Made by a program: the position numbers and the translations under genes. The notes under the pieces are model-generated. The model was not told the DNA's origin and ran no database searches. It was given only the letters and a program-made list of their open reading frames with translations. A stretch of DNA of 64,000 bases from Saccharopolyspora elongata (GTDB lineage Bacteria; Actinomycetota; Actinomycetes; Mycobacteriales; Pseudonocardiaceae): positions 1 to 64,000 of the forward strand of contig NZ_SMKW01000026.1 of NCBI RefSeq assembly GCF_004348985.1, written 5' to 3'. This document shows, in pieces, positions 1 through 8,269 of this stretch (position 1 is the stretch's first letter; every line of letters starts with the position of its first letter).

Positions 1-859
1 TGTCGGGGGAGTTGGGGGTGGCGTCCGGGGCGTCGGGTTTGGGGCTTGGGGCGTCCACGCTGGACGGTTTCGTGCTGGCCGGGCCGTCGACCTTCCGGAG
101 GCCCTTCAGGGCGTCCTTGATGCCTTCCCAGATCTCGTCGAGCTTCTTCAGCAGCGGCTGGAGCTTGTTCAGGGAACGGGTCAGCTTGGTGATGACGTCC
201 GAGATCTTGCTGACCCACTTGGCGATCAACCCCGCCGCTTCCGCGACCACGGCCGGGGTGCCGATGCCGAGGGTGCCGCCGATTTCCGCGATCCAGCGCG
301 GGATCCGGGTGATCAGCGCCGCCACGCACTCGGCGACCAGGTCGCGCACCAGCTCGCGGACGATGCCGACCAGCACGCCGACGATCTCGACCACCGTGCT
401 GATCGTGTTCGCCGCGCCGCCCGCCGCCTTGATCTGCTCGGCCTGCTTCGTCGTGGCGTTCTTGTAGGCGTCGGCCGCCTCGCCGGTCCAGGTGCCGGTG
501 ATGTTGTTGACCTCGTTGGTGAAATCGGCCGCGACCTGCTCCACCGACTTCGCGACGTTGCCCCACGTCTGCGCGTAGGCGGAGATCTGGTCCGGGTCGC
601 CGGCCAGCCAGTCCAGGGCGTCCGACAGCGGCTTGACATGCTCCATCAGCCAGGACACCGCGTACGAGACCAGCGTGCCGACCGGGTCCATCACCATCGA
701 CAGCGCTTCCAGGCCCGTGCCGGCCGCGCCGAGCGCGATCTCCGACCAGGAACCCGATTCGATGCCGGACTGGAGGTCGCCGACGGACTCGAGGATGCCG
801 ATGCCGCTCACCGCGGTGGTGGAGTCCTGCCGCTGCGCGACCAGCGGGTTGTCCGCCAT
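1..859 (-). CDS. WXG100-like ESX-associated protein (3' end cut off by window edge)
   Basis: An open frame of at least 286 codons starts at ATG 859 and runs off the left edge. A W-x-G turn (TWTGEAAD, W about residue 124) sits between predicted helices, the hallmark of WXG100-type type VII secretion substrates. Hydrophobic helical stretches follow (about residues 135-200), and the visible C-terminus becomes rich in Pro, Ser and Asp. The start codon overlaps the stop of the upstream EspC-like gene by one base (TGATG), so the two are translationally coupled. The three minus-strand genes at 1640-1 form one ESX-accessory operon. The frame is clear; calling it a secreted substrate is inference from the family. 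It could also be an effector with a toxic C-terminus lying outside the window. Confidence 0.75.
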   Translation of the reverse strand, partial: MADNPLVAQRQDSTTAVSGIGILESVGDLQSGIESGSWSEIALGAAGTGLEALSMVMDPVGTLVSYAVSWLMEHVKPLSDALDWLAGDPDQISAYAQTWGNVAKSVEQVAADFTNEVNNITGTWTGEAADAYKNATTKQAEQIKAAGGAANTISTVVEIVGVLVGIVRELVRDLVAECVAALITRIPRWIAEIGGTLGIGTPAVVAEAAGLIAKWVSKISDVITKLTRSLNKLQPLLKKLDEIWEGIKDALKGLRKVDGPASTKPSSVDAPSPKPDAPDATPNSPD

Positions 860-1167
860 CACACCTCCCAGCCGGAGAAGCTGTCGGCGTTCGCCTGGTC
901 ACCGGATTCGTACGTCTGCGCGGTGTCCTTGACGTTGCCGGCCTGGTCGCTCATCGATTCCGATGCGGTGGACAGGGCGTCGACCCCGGGCTGCGAGACC
1001 GCCTGCACGATCGGCACGAAGAACGAGCAGATCACCCCGTAGGCCTCGGAGCCCATCGTGACCTGGTTCGCCGCGTCCAACGCGGTCTTCAGCTGGTCGG
1101 AAAGCGCGTCGAGCTTGCTGGCGTGCGCCCGGAGTTCCTCCGGCGACACGTCGAATGCGTTCGTCAT
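859..1167 (-). CDS. EspC-like type VII secretion substrate
   Basis: A small helical protein of about 102 residues resembling the EspC/excreted ESX family and of WXG100 size. A C-terminal YESGD matches the Y-x-x-x-D/E secretion signal of ESX substrates, near residues 86-90. Two in-frame ATGs exist, at 1173 and 1167. GGGGG immediately precedes the first but lies six bases before the second, so 1167 is the better start. It overlaps the downstream WXG gene by one base and follows a YbaB-like gene, a common actinobacterial order. No membrane segment is seen. The likely role is as a secreted partner or regulator exported through an ESX apparatus encoded elsewhere. Confidence 0.75.
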   Translation of the reverse strand: MTNAFDVSPEELRAHASKLDALSDQLKTALDAANQVTMGSEAYGVICSFFVPIVQAVSQPGVDALSTASESMSDQAGNVKDTAQTYESGDQANADSFSGWEV

Positions 1168-1187
1168 CGTCATCCCCCAGGCGACGG

Positions 1188-1640
1188 TCAGCGCAGGTAG
1201 GAGTCGTCCTCGAAGTCTTCGTCGTCGGGCGGCCGGCGCTCCGCACCGTCCTCGGCCTCGGGATCGGGGAAGCGCTCGCGGTAGGCCGACACGACCGCGT
1301 TGACGGTCTCGGTGTCGTCGCCGACCGTGGCCGACATGACCTCGGCCACCTGGTCCCGGATGCCCGCCTGGGCCTGCCGCATGGTCGTCAGCACCGACTC
1401 CGCCAGGCCCGCGCCGGACATCCGGCGCGCGTCGTCGGTGATCTGCAGGTCGGTGACCGCGCCGGCGCTGTCGACCGTCACCCGCACCACCCCGTCGCGG
1501 GACTCCGCGGTGGCCTTGACCGCCGTCACCTGCTGCTGCATCTGCTGGTAGCGGTCTGCCTTCGCCTGGATGCCGGCGGCCCAGCGCCTGATCTCCTCCT
1601 CGGTTCGCGCGCCGTCGACGCCGAACACCGGTTCGCTCAC
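1188..1640 (-). CDS. YbaB/EbfC family nucleoid-associated protein
   Basis: A protein of 150 residues. Residues about 15-50 are a long charged helix, followed by a strand-rich segment (VVRVTVDSAGAVTDLQI) typical of the YbaB/EbfC DNA-binding fold. The last 25 residues are very acidic (DPEAEDGAERRPPDDEDFED). YbaB-like proteins bind DNA as dimers and are often the first gene of actinobacterial ESX-substrate operons. Here the gene sits 20 bp upstream of the EspC-like gene on the same strand. The acidic tail is longer than in the classical 110-residue YbaB. Its specific role in the ESX cluster is unknown; a regulatory or chaperone role is inference. Confidence 0.8.
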   Translation of the reverse strand: MSEPVFGVDGARTEEEIRRWAAGIQAKADRYQQMQQQVTAVKATAESRDGVVRVTVDSAGAVTDLQITDDARRMSGAGLAESVLTTMRQAQAGIRDQVAEVMSATVGDDTETVNAVVSAYRERFPDPEAEDGAERRPPDDEDFEDDSYLR

Positions 1641-1830
1641 GAATCCCCCATTGGCCGCTTGGCTCCCGATCTTGCGCAGGCTAACCGCGGCCTCGACGGC
1701 GGGTCAGCGATTCGGCGCGAAACTGGCCCGATCAGAGCAGCGCCCGCCCACCGTCGGCAGGAGTGGCGTTGACTACTCCCGGTGCTGGTGGATGCGGGTT
1801 CTGAGACCTCGCTGTGATATCCAGGTAAGG

Positions 1831-2298
1831 GTGACCCTCCAGCCGCTCGCGACCGCCGTCCACCGCGCCTACACCGCGGATCTGGACGCCGAGGACTTCT
1901 ACCGGATGCTGCGCCTGCGCGTCGACGTGTTCGTCGTCGAGCAGGAATGCCCCTACCCGGAGCTGGACGGTCGCGACCTGGAGGAGACCACCCGCCACTT
2001 CTGGATCGACTCCGCCGACGGCTACGTGCTCGGCTACCTGCGGCTGCTGGAAGACCCCGACGGCACCTTCCGCATCGGCCGGGTCTGCACCGCCAAGAGC
2101 GCGCGCGGGCTCGGGCTGGGGCGCAAGCTGATGCGCGCCGCGGTCGCCGAGGTGCAGCACACGCCTGCCGTGCTCGCCGCCCAGACCTACGCCAAGGAGT
2201 TCTACCGCTCCTTCGGGTTCGTCGAGGACGGCGAGGAATACCTCGAGGACGGCGTCCCGCACGTCGACATGCGCCGGGAGCCCCGCCGGCGGGCGTGA
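1831..2298 (+). CDS. ElaA-type GNAT acetyltransferase
   Basis: A protein of 155 residues in the ElaA branch of the GNAT N-acetyltransferases. The signature stretch LRVDVFVVEQECPYPELDG is near residue 30. The acetyl-CoA loop is in IGRVCTAKSARGLGLGRKLM, and the C-terminal FYRSFGFVEDGEEYLEDGVPH is characteristic. GTG 1831 is chosen because it gives the usual family length of about 150. A purine-rich AGGTAAGG precedes it, though close. An upstream in-frame ATG at 1793 would only add residues without similarity. The substrate of ElaA proteins is not firmly known. The gene stands alone, divergent from the ESX operon. Confidence 0.85.
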   Translation: MTLQPLATAVHRAYTADLDAEDFYRMLRLRVDVFVVEQECPYPELDGRDLEETTRHFWIDSADGYVLGYLRLLEDPDGTFRIGRVCTAKSARGLGLGRKLMRAAVAEVQHTPAVLAAQTYAKEFYRSFGFVEDGEEYLEDGVPHVDMRREPRRRA

Positions 2299-2439
2299 CC
2301 GGCGCTACTCGGGACTTGACCGCGCTCGATCGGGCCGCAACGCTCCCGGCGCTTCGCGGCCGGGTGAATCGCGCGCATCCCTCCTGCCGGTCCCGCACCG
2401 GCCCCGACGCCGCCTGAGCCAGTCCCGGCCCAGGGGCGT

Positions 2440-2688
2440 CTTCGACGCGCGGAGACCCACCGCGGCTACCTGGGATCCGGCACCATCGACTTCCCAGCGT
2501 TCTTCCGCGCGCTGGTGGACATCGGCTACACCGGGCCGATCACCTTCGAGAGCTTCTCCTCGGCCGTGGTGGACCCGGTGCTTTCGGACACCCTCGCGGT
2601 GTGGCGGAACCTGCGGGACGAGAACGAGGACCTGGCCCGCCACGCGCACCGCTACATCACAGACGGGCTGCACGCCGCCCGCCGGTGA
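2440..2688 (+). pseudogene. Remnant of a sugar phosphate isomerase/epimerase (C-terminal part)
   Basis: One frame reads ETHRGYLGSGTIDFPAFF and then DIGYTGPITFESFSSAVV, ending at TGA 2686-2688. This is the C-terminal region of xylose-isomerase-like TIM-barrel epimerases. No start codon and no homologous N-terminal 200 residues are present upstream; similarity fades before about 2450. It is therefore a decayed or truncated gene, left between the acetyltransferase and a cobalamin riboswitch. A TTCGCGCGAA palindrome (2704-2713) follows its stop. Between 2299 and 2439 I see nothing else. Confidence 0.7.
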
Positions 2689-2809
2689 CAGTGGACGGCG
2701 ACTTCGCGCGAAATCGCCGTACCGCGGGCCCCGGCCGCAGTGGTGCTGGTCTCGTCGCCGCCGCGGCCGGTTGGTCCGCCGGGCCGGTTCTGCGACGATG
2801 CACCTTGAT

Positions 2810-2956
2810 CCGAATGCAAGGGGTGCGCCAGGAAGCCGGTGAGAATCCGGCACGGTCGGCGCCACTGTGACCGGGGAGCGGCCCTCCCTCGCGAGCCACC
2901 GGGGAGACCTGGGAAGGCCGGAGGGGCGCGGTGATCCGGGAGTCAGGACACTGCCG
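2810..2956 (+). promoter_or_regulatory. Cobalamin (AdoCbl) riboswitch upstream of the chelatase gene
   Basis: The B12-box region is clear: GCCGGTGAGAATCCGGC hairpin, then GCCACTGTGACCGGGGAG, and finally GATCCGGGAGTCAGGACAC. The spacing is as in the cobalamin riboswitch family. It lies about 50 bp before ATG 3008, so it most likely represses the chelatase gene when adenosylcobalamin is high. By family analogy this happens through sequestration of the ribosome site AGGAAGGAA. Confidence 0.92.
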
Positions 2957-3007
2957 CCCCTTGTTCCCGCCACCGGGGCGTCCGAACCCCGAGGAAGGAA
3001 CACCGGC

Positions 3008-5026
3008 ATGACCGCTGCCCCGCGCTTCCCCTTCTCCGCCGTCGTCGGCCACGACGACCTCCGGTTGGCGCTGCTGCTCAACGCCGTGCACCCGGCCATC
3101 GGCGGCGTGCTCGTCCGAGGGGAGAAGGGCACGGCGAAGTCGACCGTGGTGCGTGCGCTGGCGTCGCTGCTGCCGCCGCTAGACGTGATCACCGGCTGCC
3201 GCTTCGGCTGCGCCCCGCAGGCCGCCGACCCGCAGTGCCCGGACGGCCCGCACGGCTCCGAAGCCGCGCAACGACCCGCCCAGCTCGTCGAACTCCCCGT
3301 CGGCGCCACCGAGGACCGGTTGATCGGCTCGCTCGACCTGGAACGCGCCCTGACCGAAGGGGTCCGCGCCTTCCAACCCGGCCTGCTCGCCGCCGCGCAC
3401 CGGGGCGTGCTCTACGTCGACGAGGTGAACCTGCTGCACGACCACCTCGTGGACCTCCTGCTGGACGCCGCGGCGATGGGCCGCGCGCACGTCGAGCGGG
3501 AAGGCGTTTCGGTCTCGCACGCGGCGTCGTTCCTGCTGGTGGGCACCATGAACCCGGAGGAAGGCGAGCTGCGCCCGCAGCTGCTCGACCGGTTCGGCCT
3601 CACCGTGCACGTCGCCGCGTCGCGGGACGTGGCGACCCGGACCGAGGTGGTGCGCCGCCGCCTGGCGTTCGAAGCCGACCCGGCCGGGTTCGCCGCGAGG
3701 TGGGCCGACGCCGACGCCGAACTGGCCGAGCGGATCGCCGCCGCCCGCGCCCGGGTGGGCTCGGTGGACCTCCCGGACGCCGAGCTGCGCCGGATCTCCG
3801 CGCTGTGCGCGTCCTTCGACGTCGACGGCATGCGAGCCGACCTCGTGCTGGCGCGTACCGCGACAGCTCATGCGGCCTGGCGCGGCGCCGAGGCGGTCGC
3901 CGAGGAGGATGTCGAGGCGGCGGCCCGGCTCGCGCTGCCGCACCGGCGCCGCCGCGACCCGTTCGACGAGCCCGGCATCGACGAGGACCAGCTCCAACAG
4001 GCCCTGTCCGAGGCGGCGGAGCACGCCGACGACGGCGACGACGAACCGCCGGAAGGCCCGGACGACGGCGGTCAGCCGCCGGAAGGGCCCGAAGGACCCA
4101 CCGGGCCGGACGGCGGAGCCGACGGCTCGGAGGAGCGCAGCGACGACCGGGCGCCCGCGGAGCGGCCGCCGGCGGCGCCGGCGCTGGCTTTTCAGGCGCG
4201 GCTGCTGGAGGTGCCGGGGCTCGGCGACGGCGCGCCGGGGCGGCGGTCGCGGTCCCGGGCGCGGAGCGGCCGGACGACGCGGGCATCCACTGTGGAGGGT
4301 CACGGCATCCACCTGGCGGCCACGCTGGCCGCCGCGGCGCCGCACCAGGTCGCGCGCGGGCGCAGCGGCTCCGGGCTGGTGTTGCGCGGCGACGACCTGC
4401 GGCGCGCCATCCGGGAGGGGCGCGAGGGGAACCTGGTGCTGTTCGCGGTGGACGCGTCGGGGTCGATGGCCGCGCGGGAGCGGATGTCGGCGGTCAGCGG
4501 CGCCGTCCTGTCGCTGCTGCGGGACGCCTACCAGCGGCGCGACAAGGTCGGCGTGGTGACCTTCCGCGGCGATTCGGCGGAACTCGCGTTGCCTCCGACG
4601 TCCTCTGTGGACATCGCGGCCGCGCGGATGCGCCGGCTGTGCACCGGTGGCCGCACGCCGCTGGCAGATGGACTGCTGCGCGTGCACCGGGTGGTGCAGA
4701 CCGAGCGGATGCGGGACCCGCAGCGCCGGGCCCTGGTCGTGCTGCTGACCGACGGTAAGGCAACCGTGCCGCTGGATTCCGGGCTCACCGGGCGGATTCG
4801 CACGCAGCGCGCTGTCGATGATGCGCTGCGCTCAGCGGGCCTGCTCGCCGACGCGGGCGTCGCGTCCGTCGTGGTGGACTGCGAGAACGGTCCGGTCCGG
4901 CTCGGCCTGGCCGGCCGGCTCGGGGCCGCGCTGGCCGGTCCCTGCCTGCGGCTAGAGGAGCTGTCCGCGGACAACGTCGCCGGCGTCGTCCGCGCGGTCC
5001 GGGACGAGCGGCCCCGCGCCGCTTGA
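3008..5026 (+). CDS. ChlI-ChlD fusion, putative cobaltochelatase AAA+/VWA subunit
   Basis: A protein of 672 residues that fuses an AAA+ ATPase to a von Willebrand A domain, the actinobacterial counterpart of BchI/ChlI plus BchD/ChlD (or CobS plus CobT). Walker A is GEKGTAKST (38-46) and Walker [11 protein letters not shown] (about 133-142). An acidic Pro/Gly-rich linker follows (about 327-390). The VWA MIDAS motif DASGSM is near 482-487, with a distal LTDGKA. ATG 3008 has AAGGAA eight bases upstream. It should power Co2+ insertion into hydrogenobyrinate a,c-diamide by CobN, encoded at 27080-30694. A cobalamin riboswitch precedes the gene, supporting a B12 role over magnesium chelation. A stable terminator-bearing 6C RNA follows. 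Confidence 0.9.
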   Translation: MTAAPRFPFSAVVGHDDLRLALLLNAVHPAIGGVLVRGEKGTAKSTVVRALASLLPPLDVITGCRFGCAPQAADPQCPDGPHGSEAAQRPAQLVELPVGATEDRLIGSLDLERALTEGVRAFQPGLLAAAHRGVLYVDEVNLLHDHLVDLLLDAAAMGRAHVEREGVSVSHAASFLLVGTMNPEEGELRPQLLDRFGLTVHVAASRDVATRTEVVRRRLAFEADPAGFAARWADADAELAERIAAARARVGSVDLPDAELRRISALCASFDVDGMRADLVLARTATAHAAWRGAEAVAEEDVEAAARLALPHRRRRDPFDEPGIDEDQLQQALSEAAEHADDGDDEPPEGPDDGGQPPEGPEGPTGPDGGADGSEERSDDRAPAERPPAAPALAFQARLLEVPGLGDGAPGRRSRSRARSGRTTRASTVEGHGIHLAATLAAAAPHQVARGRSGSGLVLRGDDLRRAIREGREGNLVLFAVDASGSMAARERMSAVSGAVLSLLRDAYQRRDKVGVVTFRGDSAELALPPTSSVDIAAARMRRLCTGGRTPLADGLLRVHRVVQTERMRDPQRRALVVLLTDGKATVPLDSGLTGRIRTQRAVDDALRSAGLLADAGVASVVVDCENGPVRLGLAGRLGAALAGPCLRLEELSADNVAGVVRAVRDERPRAA

Positions 5027-5094
5027 TCTCTTTTTGATTACGAGATCCGACGTTCCGTCTTCTGGCCCACCCGACCGATTGGTACGGTGACGCC

Positions 5095-5179
5095 GTCCAC
5101 CTGACCCCCAGGGGTGGACCCGCAAGATGCCCCCGCGCTCCCGGTAACCCCCAGGCCGGTCGAGTGCGGGGGCTCTTTT
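5095..5179 (+). ncRNA. 6C RNA
   Basis: Two C-rich stem-loops are seen. GTCCACC (5095-5101) pairs with GGTGGAC (5113-5119) around a loop containing CCCCC. A second hairpin carries AACCCCCAGG inside a GCCCCCGC/GCGGGGGC stem (5129-5136 with 5166-5173) that is followed by TCTTTT. This matches the architecture of the actinobacterial 6C RNA family: two stem-loops each with a run of cytosines, the second serving as terminator. A TACGGT hexamer at 5083-5088 is a plausible -10 box for a start near 5095. Recognition is from memory of the family, not a covariance search. The C-rich loops could pair with G-rich ribosome binding sites. Confidence 0.75.
5129..5179 (+). terminator. Intrinsic terminator of the 6C RNA
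   Basis: An eight-pair GC stem (5129-5136 with 5166-5173), extended by an inner CCGG/CCGG helix, is followed directly by TCTTTT. It would also stop any read-through from the chelatase gene ending at 5026. Confidence 0.75.
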
Positions 5180-5230
5180 AAATCGCCCCTCACGCAGCCC
5201 GGTCGCCGACCGAGGGCGCGACGACCCGGG

Positions 5231-5539
5231 TCCGGTGACCACGCGCGCCACGACCAGCGCGGTCAGGTTCGGCGCCAGCGCGGAAACCACCCCGCCCGCC
5301 GCGGCGGCGAGCATCGTGCCGCGCATGACCGGCAGCCGGCCGAAGCGGTCCGACAGCAAACCCCACAGCGGCTGGGAAAGGCCGTAGGCGAGGAAGTAGC
5401 CGCTGGCGACGGCGACCGCCGCGGCCAGCGGTTCGTCCAGCGCCAGCGCGATCAGCAGCAGCATCGGGGTGACCGCGAAGCGGTCGAAGTTGGAGATCAG
5501 CGCGGCGAAGGACAGCGCCAGCGGCGGCCTGGTCGGCAT
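5231..5539 (-). pseudogene. Truncated MFS transporter, N-terminal remnant
   Basis: From ATG 5539 (GAGGAG upstream) the frame encodes about 103 residues of a major facilitator: a first membrane helix, then LAYGLSQPLWGLLSDRFGRLP (the MFS loop 2-3 motif split over SDRFGR), then two further helices ending near VVARVVTG. MFS proteins have about 400 residues; after 5231 the frame loses all similarity and runs into the 6C RNA region. The remaining 300 residues are missing, so it is a decayed gene. With the isomerase remnant at 2440-2688, it shows that both flanks of the chelatase gene have suffered deletions. Confidence 0.75.
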
Positions 5540-5760
5540 CGGGCGACTCCTCGCTGACTGGGACGACCGCCCATGATCGTCGCCTGCACCGTTCCAGAAC
5601 CCCGTGAGGTCGGCCACCATCGAGTCGGTGGCATTAGGCCATTGGGGGCGATCAAGCGGGTGAGGCATTGCGGATTTGTCTCGTATCGGCGTTCGCGCGC
5701 GGGGTGCGGTGCTAGGTTCGGGCGCGCTGCGGGGAAAGACGAACCTTCTGGGGAGAAGCG

Positions 5761-6165
5761 ATGACGGGGTCGATTGGATCGGCAGCGGCAGGGCTCGCCG
5801 CCACGAACGACGCCATGCAGGGCATCATCAGCGCGGCCAACAGCGGCGGCTTCCAGGTCACGCCGGAGGCGGGCGACGAGCTGATCAGGGTCTTCCGGGA
5901 GTTCCAGGACGCCGCGCTGCTGGATATTCAGAGAGAGCTGTCCAACCTGAAGTACCGGACCCCTTTGGGCGATAGCCCAGCAGGACAGGCTATCGCCGAC
6001 TTCAACGAACAGGTTGTAGCGGGCGGCGACGGTCGTTCCTATGAAGAACTGATCTTGCAGATGAAAGAGCGAGTGCCTCAAGTGATCGAAGCGATCAAGA
6101 AGGGCATTCAATCCTACCGGGAAGTCGACGAGGGCAACGCTGGCAACGTTGGCGTGCGGGATTGA
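5761..6165 (+). CDS. Small helical ESX-cluster protein, unknown function
   Basis: A protein of 134 residues with an alanine/glycine-rich N-terminus (GSIGSAAAGLAATNDAMQG) and two or more amphipathic helices. No signal peptide, membrane helix or W-x-G motif is seen. GGGGAG lies five bases before ATG 5761. It is the first gene of a plus-strand group with a DUF3558 lipoprotein, a WXG protein and EspG, and its size and helicity fit the small secreted proteins of ESX clusters. I do not recognise a named family. The preceding 220 bp (5540-5760) hold the promoter region and no gene. Confidence 0.7.
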   Translation: MTGSIGSAAAGLAATNDAMQGIISAANSGGFQVTPEAGDELIRVFREFQDAALLDIQRELSNLKYRTPLGDSPAGQAIADFNEQVVAGGDGRSYEELILQMKERVPQVIEAIKKGIQSYREVDEGNAGNVGVRD

Positions 6166-6183
6166 GAAACGGGGATTGCTCAG

Positions 6184-6717
6184 GTGCGTAGGTCGTTGAC
6201 GAAGTCTGTGATCGCCGGAGCGCTCGCGCTGTTGGCGATGGGTGTCGCGGGCTGTGGATCGTCGGTCACTGGCGGAACCGGCGACGGTTCAGGAGAAACC
6301 GGGGAGAGCGCATCGCCGACGAGCAATGCGGCAGCAGCCATTGATCCCTGCCAGACGTTGAAGTCGGCCGATACGGCAAAGCTGGGCGTCAAAGGTCCTG
6401 GCACGCCCAAGCGCTACGCGGGTGCTCCTGGCTGTGATTTCAAGCTTGCTGTAGGTGGCATTTCCGTGGTGGTGAACAGCGACAAGTCGGTGGACGAACT
6501 GAACCTCACCGAAGGCAAGGTCGATGCCGTCTCTGTCGCAGGTGTGGACGGCAAGCGCGTCCGCGAGCTCGTCGGTCCGGGAGACTGCGGGGTGTTCTTC
6601 CCCCTATCTCCAAAGGAATCCATTGCGATTAACGCCACCGCGCGCGACACCGAGTCGGCCTGCCTGGCGGCGCAGGAGGCTGCGCCGTTGGTGCTGGCGA
6701 ATCTTCCGAAGAACTGA
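6184..6717 (+). CDS. DUF3558-type lipoprotein
   Basis: A protein of 177 residues starting at GTG 6184. The N-terminus has basic residues (RRSLTK), a hydrophobic core and a lipobox ending in GVAGC, so it should be lipidated at Cys24 and anchored outside the membrane. A Gly/Ser/Thr-rich linker follows, then IDPCQTL, the start of the DUF3558 domain, which has several further cysteines able to form disulfides. The function of DUF3558 lipoproteins is unknown; they are frequent next to ESX substrate genes in Pseudonocardiaceae. The gene lies 18 bp after the preceding small gene and 44 bp before the WXG gene, so one operon is likely. Confidence 0.85.
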   Translation: MRRSLTKSVIAGALALLAMGVAGCGSSVTGGTGDGSGETGESASPTSNAAAAIDPCQTLKSADTAKLGVKGPGTPKRYAGAPGCDFKLAVGGISVVVNSDKSVDELNLTEGKVDAVSVAGVDGKRVRELVGPGDCGVFFPLSPKESIAINATARDTESACLAAQEAAPLVLANLPKN

Positions 6718-6761
6718 AGAATTCGGCACAGAACTTAAAAAGGTAAATCAAGGGGGAAGTC

Positions 6762-8186
6762 ATGACGTCGCCACCGGGTGGTGGGTCGGAATACATCGCC
6801 GATCACGAGCACTCCGCGTACGAGCAGGGGAAGCAGGAGTACGCGGGCGCGTCCAACGTGCCGATCATCGGCAATGTGCTGACGGACGTGTTGTCGAAGG
6901 CCAAGGCCACGGCGGAAGCGTCGAAGTACGGGCAGGAGCAGGCCAAGGCCCTGTCGGTCGACCAGGAGCTTCGCGAGAAGCCCGGTTCGCTGGGGAACAC
7001 GCACTACCTGTCCTTCGAGCACAAGGAGATGGACCGGTTCGTCCGGGAGAACTTCGACCCCACCGCGGTGCACGACGTCGGCCGCGTCTACCACGGCCAC
7101 GGGGCGAAGTTCCTGGAGTTCGCCGAGCAGATCCGGCAGGCCGCGACGAAGACGGAGCACACCTGGCAGGGCGAGGCCGGTGACGCCATGCGGAAGCACG
7201 TCACGCAGCTGGCCGACCACATGTCGCACTCCGGCAACGCCGCTCAGCTCACCGCCAACCAGGTCGGCATGCAGGCCGAGGCCGCGGAGCGGGCGCGGAA
7301 CTCGATGCCCGAGGTCGTCGAGTTCGACATGAAGCAGGAGCTGAAGAACTACTTCTCCGACCCGAACCCGTTCACGGCCCTCAGCCGGGCCAACGACATC
7401 GTGGAGAAGCAGGAGAAGAGCCAGGCCGCGCACCAGGAAGCGGCCCAGGTGATGTCGAAGATGGAGACCGACTTCGGGACGGCCGCGGCGCAGACACCGG
7501 CGTTCGTGCCCGCCCCGCGCGGGCCCGAGGAACAGCCCGGCACGTCGGAGCCGTCGCAGAACACGATCGGTTCCATCAACCCGTCGAGCACGCCCGCGTC
7601 GACCCAGTCGGCCTGGTCCGGCCCGAACACCTCGACGCCTCAGTACAGCCCGCCCAGCTCGCCGAACGTCCCGCCGAGCAGCACGAACGCGGTGTGGCAG
7701 CAGAGCCCGCCGGCCTCGCCGCCGTCGGACACCCGCTGGAATCCGAACACCGGCCAGTGGGAGCGCCAGAACCCCTACAACGGACGGTGGGCTCCGCTGC
7801 CGCCGAACCAGCAGCGCCCCGGCCCCGGCGGGCCCGGTGGCGGACGCCCGGGCGGCGCCGGTGGCATGGGCGGTGGCCGCGGCGGCGGACCGGGTGGTGC
7901 CGGCCGGGTCGGCGGTGTCGGTGGCGGCCAGCTCGGCGCTGGTGGTCGTGCCGGTATCGGCGGTCTGGGGGCCGCCGGTGGTGCGGGTGCCGGTGGCGCC
8001 GGGGCCGGTGGTGCGGCCGGTGGTCGTGGTGGTGCCGGGATGGCCGGCGGCGGCGCGGCCGGTCGCGGCCAGGGCGGCAAGTCCGAAGAGGACGACGAGC
8101 ACGAGAGCAAGTACGTGGTCGACACCGATGAGGCCTGGGACGACCTCGGGTTGCCGAAGGTCGCACCGCCGGTGTTCGGCGAGTAG
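6762..8186 (+). CDS. WXG-containing, proline/glycine-rich type VII secretion protein
   Basis: A protein of 474 residues. A helical N-terminal half carries an HTWQGEAGDAM turn (W about 135), the W-x-G motif of ESX substrates. Residues about 250-350 are Pro/Ser/Asn-rich. Residues about 345-445 are almost pure Gly/Ala/Arg repeats (GGMGGGRGGG type). The last 25 residues are acidic, ending in PKVAPPVFGE. ATG 6762 has an AAGGGGGAAG site. The layout resembles PPE/PE-PGRS proteins: a secretion-competent helical domain plus a low-complexity tail. Its position directly before espG suggests EspG is its chaperone. Its function outside the cell is unknown. Confidence 0.82.
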   Translation: MTSPPGGGSEYIADHEHSAYEQGKQEYAGASNVPIIGNVLTDVLSKAKATAEASKYGQEQAKALSVDQELREKPGSLGNTHYLSFEHKEMDRFVRENFDPTAVHDVGRVYHGHGAKFLEFAEQIRQAATKTEHTWQGEAGDAMRKHVTQLADHMSHSGNAAQLTANQVGMQAEAAERARNSMPEVVEFDMKQELKNYFSDPNPFTALSRANDIVEKQEKSQAAHQEAAQVMSKMETDFGTAAAQTPAFVPAPRGPEEQPGTSEPSQNTIGSINPSSTPASTQSAWSGPNTSTPQYSPPSSPNVPPSSTNAVWQQSPPASPPSDTRWNPNTGQWERQNPYNGRWAPLPPNQQRPGPGGPGGGRPGGAGGMGGGRGGGPGGAGRVGGVGGGQLGAGGRAGIGGLGAAGGAGAGGAGAGGAAGGRGGAGMAGGGAAGRGQGGKSEEDDEHESKYVVDTDEAWDDLGLPKVAPPVFGE

Positions 8187-8210
8187 CCCGCCCGCGTCCG
8201 AAGTTTCGCG

Positions 8211-8246
8211 CGATTCCCCGGGGAGCACCTGTTCCCCGGGGAATCG
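8211..8246. repeat. Perfect inverted repeat built of two TTCCCCGGGGAA-like palindromes
   Basis: The 14-base arms CGATTCCCCGGGGA (8211-8224) and TCCCCGGGGAATCG (8233-8246) are exact complements around an 8-base loop, and each arm is itself nearly palindromic. A TTTCGCGCGA (8205-8214) overlaps its left edge. It sits between the WXG gene and espG, 24 bp before the espG start. There is no T-tract, so it could be a processing or stability hairpin, a weak terminator or a protein-binding site. Confidence 0.7.
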
Positions 8247-8269
8247 AGGCGTGCCCAGAAGGGGAAGAG

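Noticed and set aside
3008..5026. Magnesium chelatase for chlorophyll
   Set aside because: A cobalamin riboswitch and the presence of cobN in the same locus point to cobalt; no bacteriochlorophyll genes are present.
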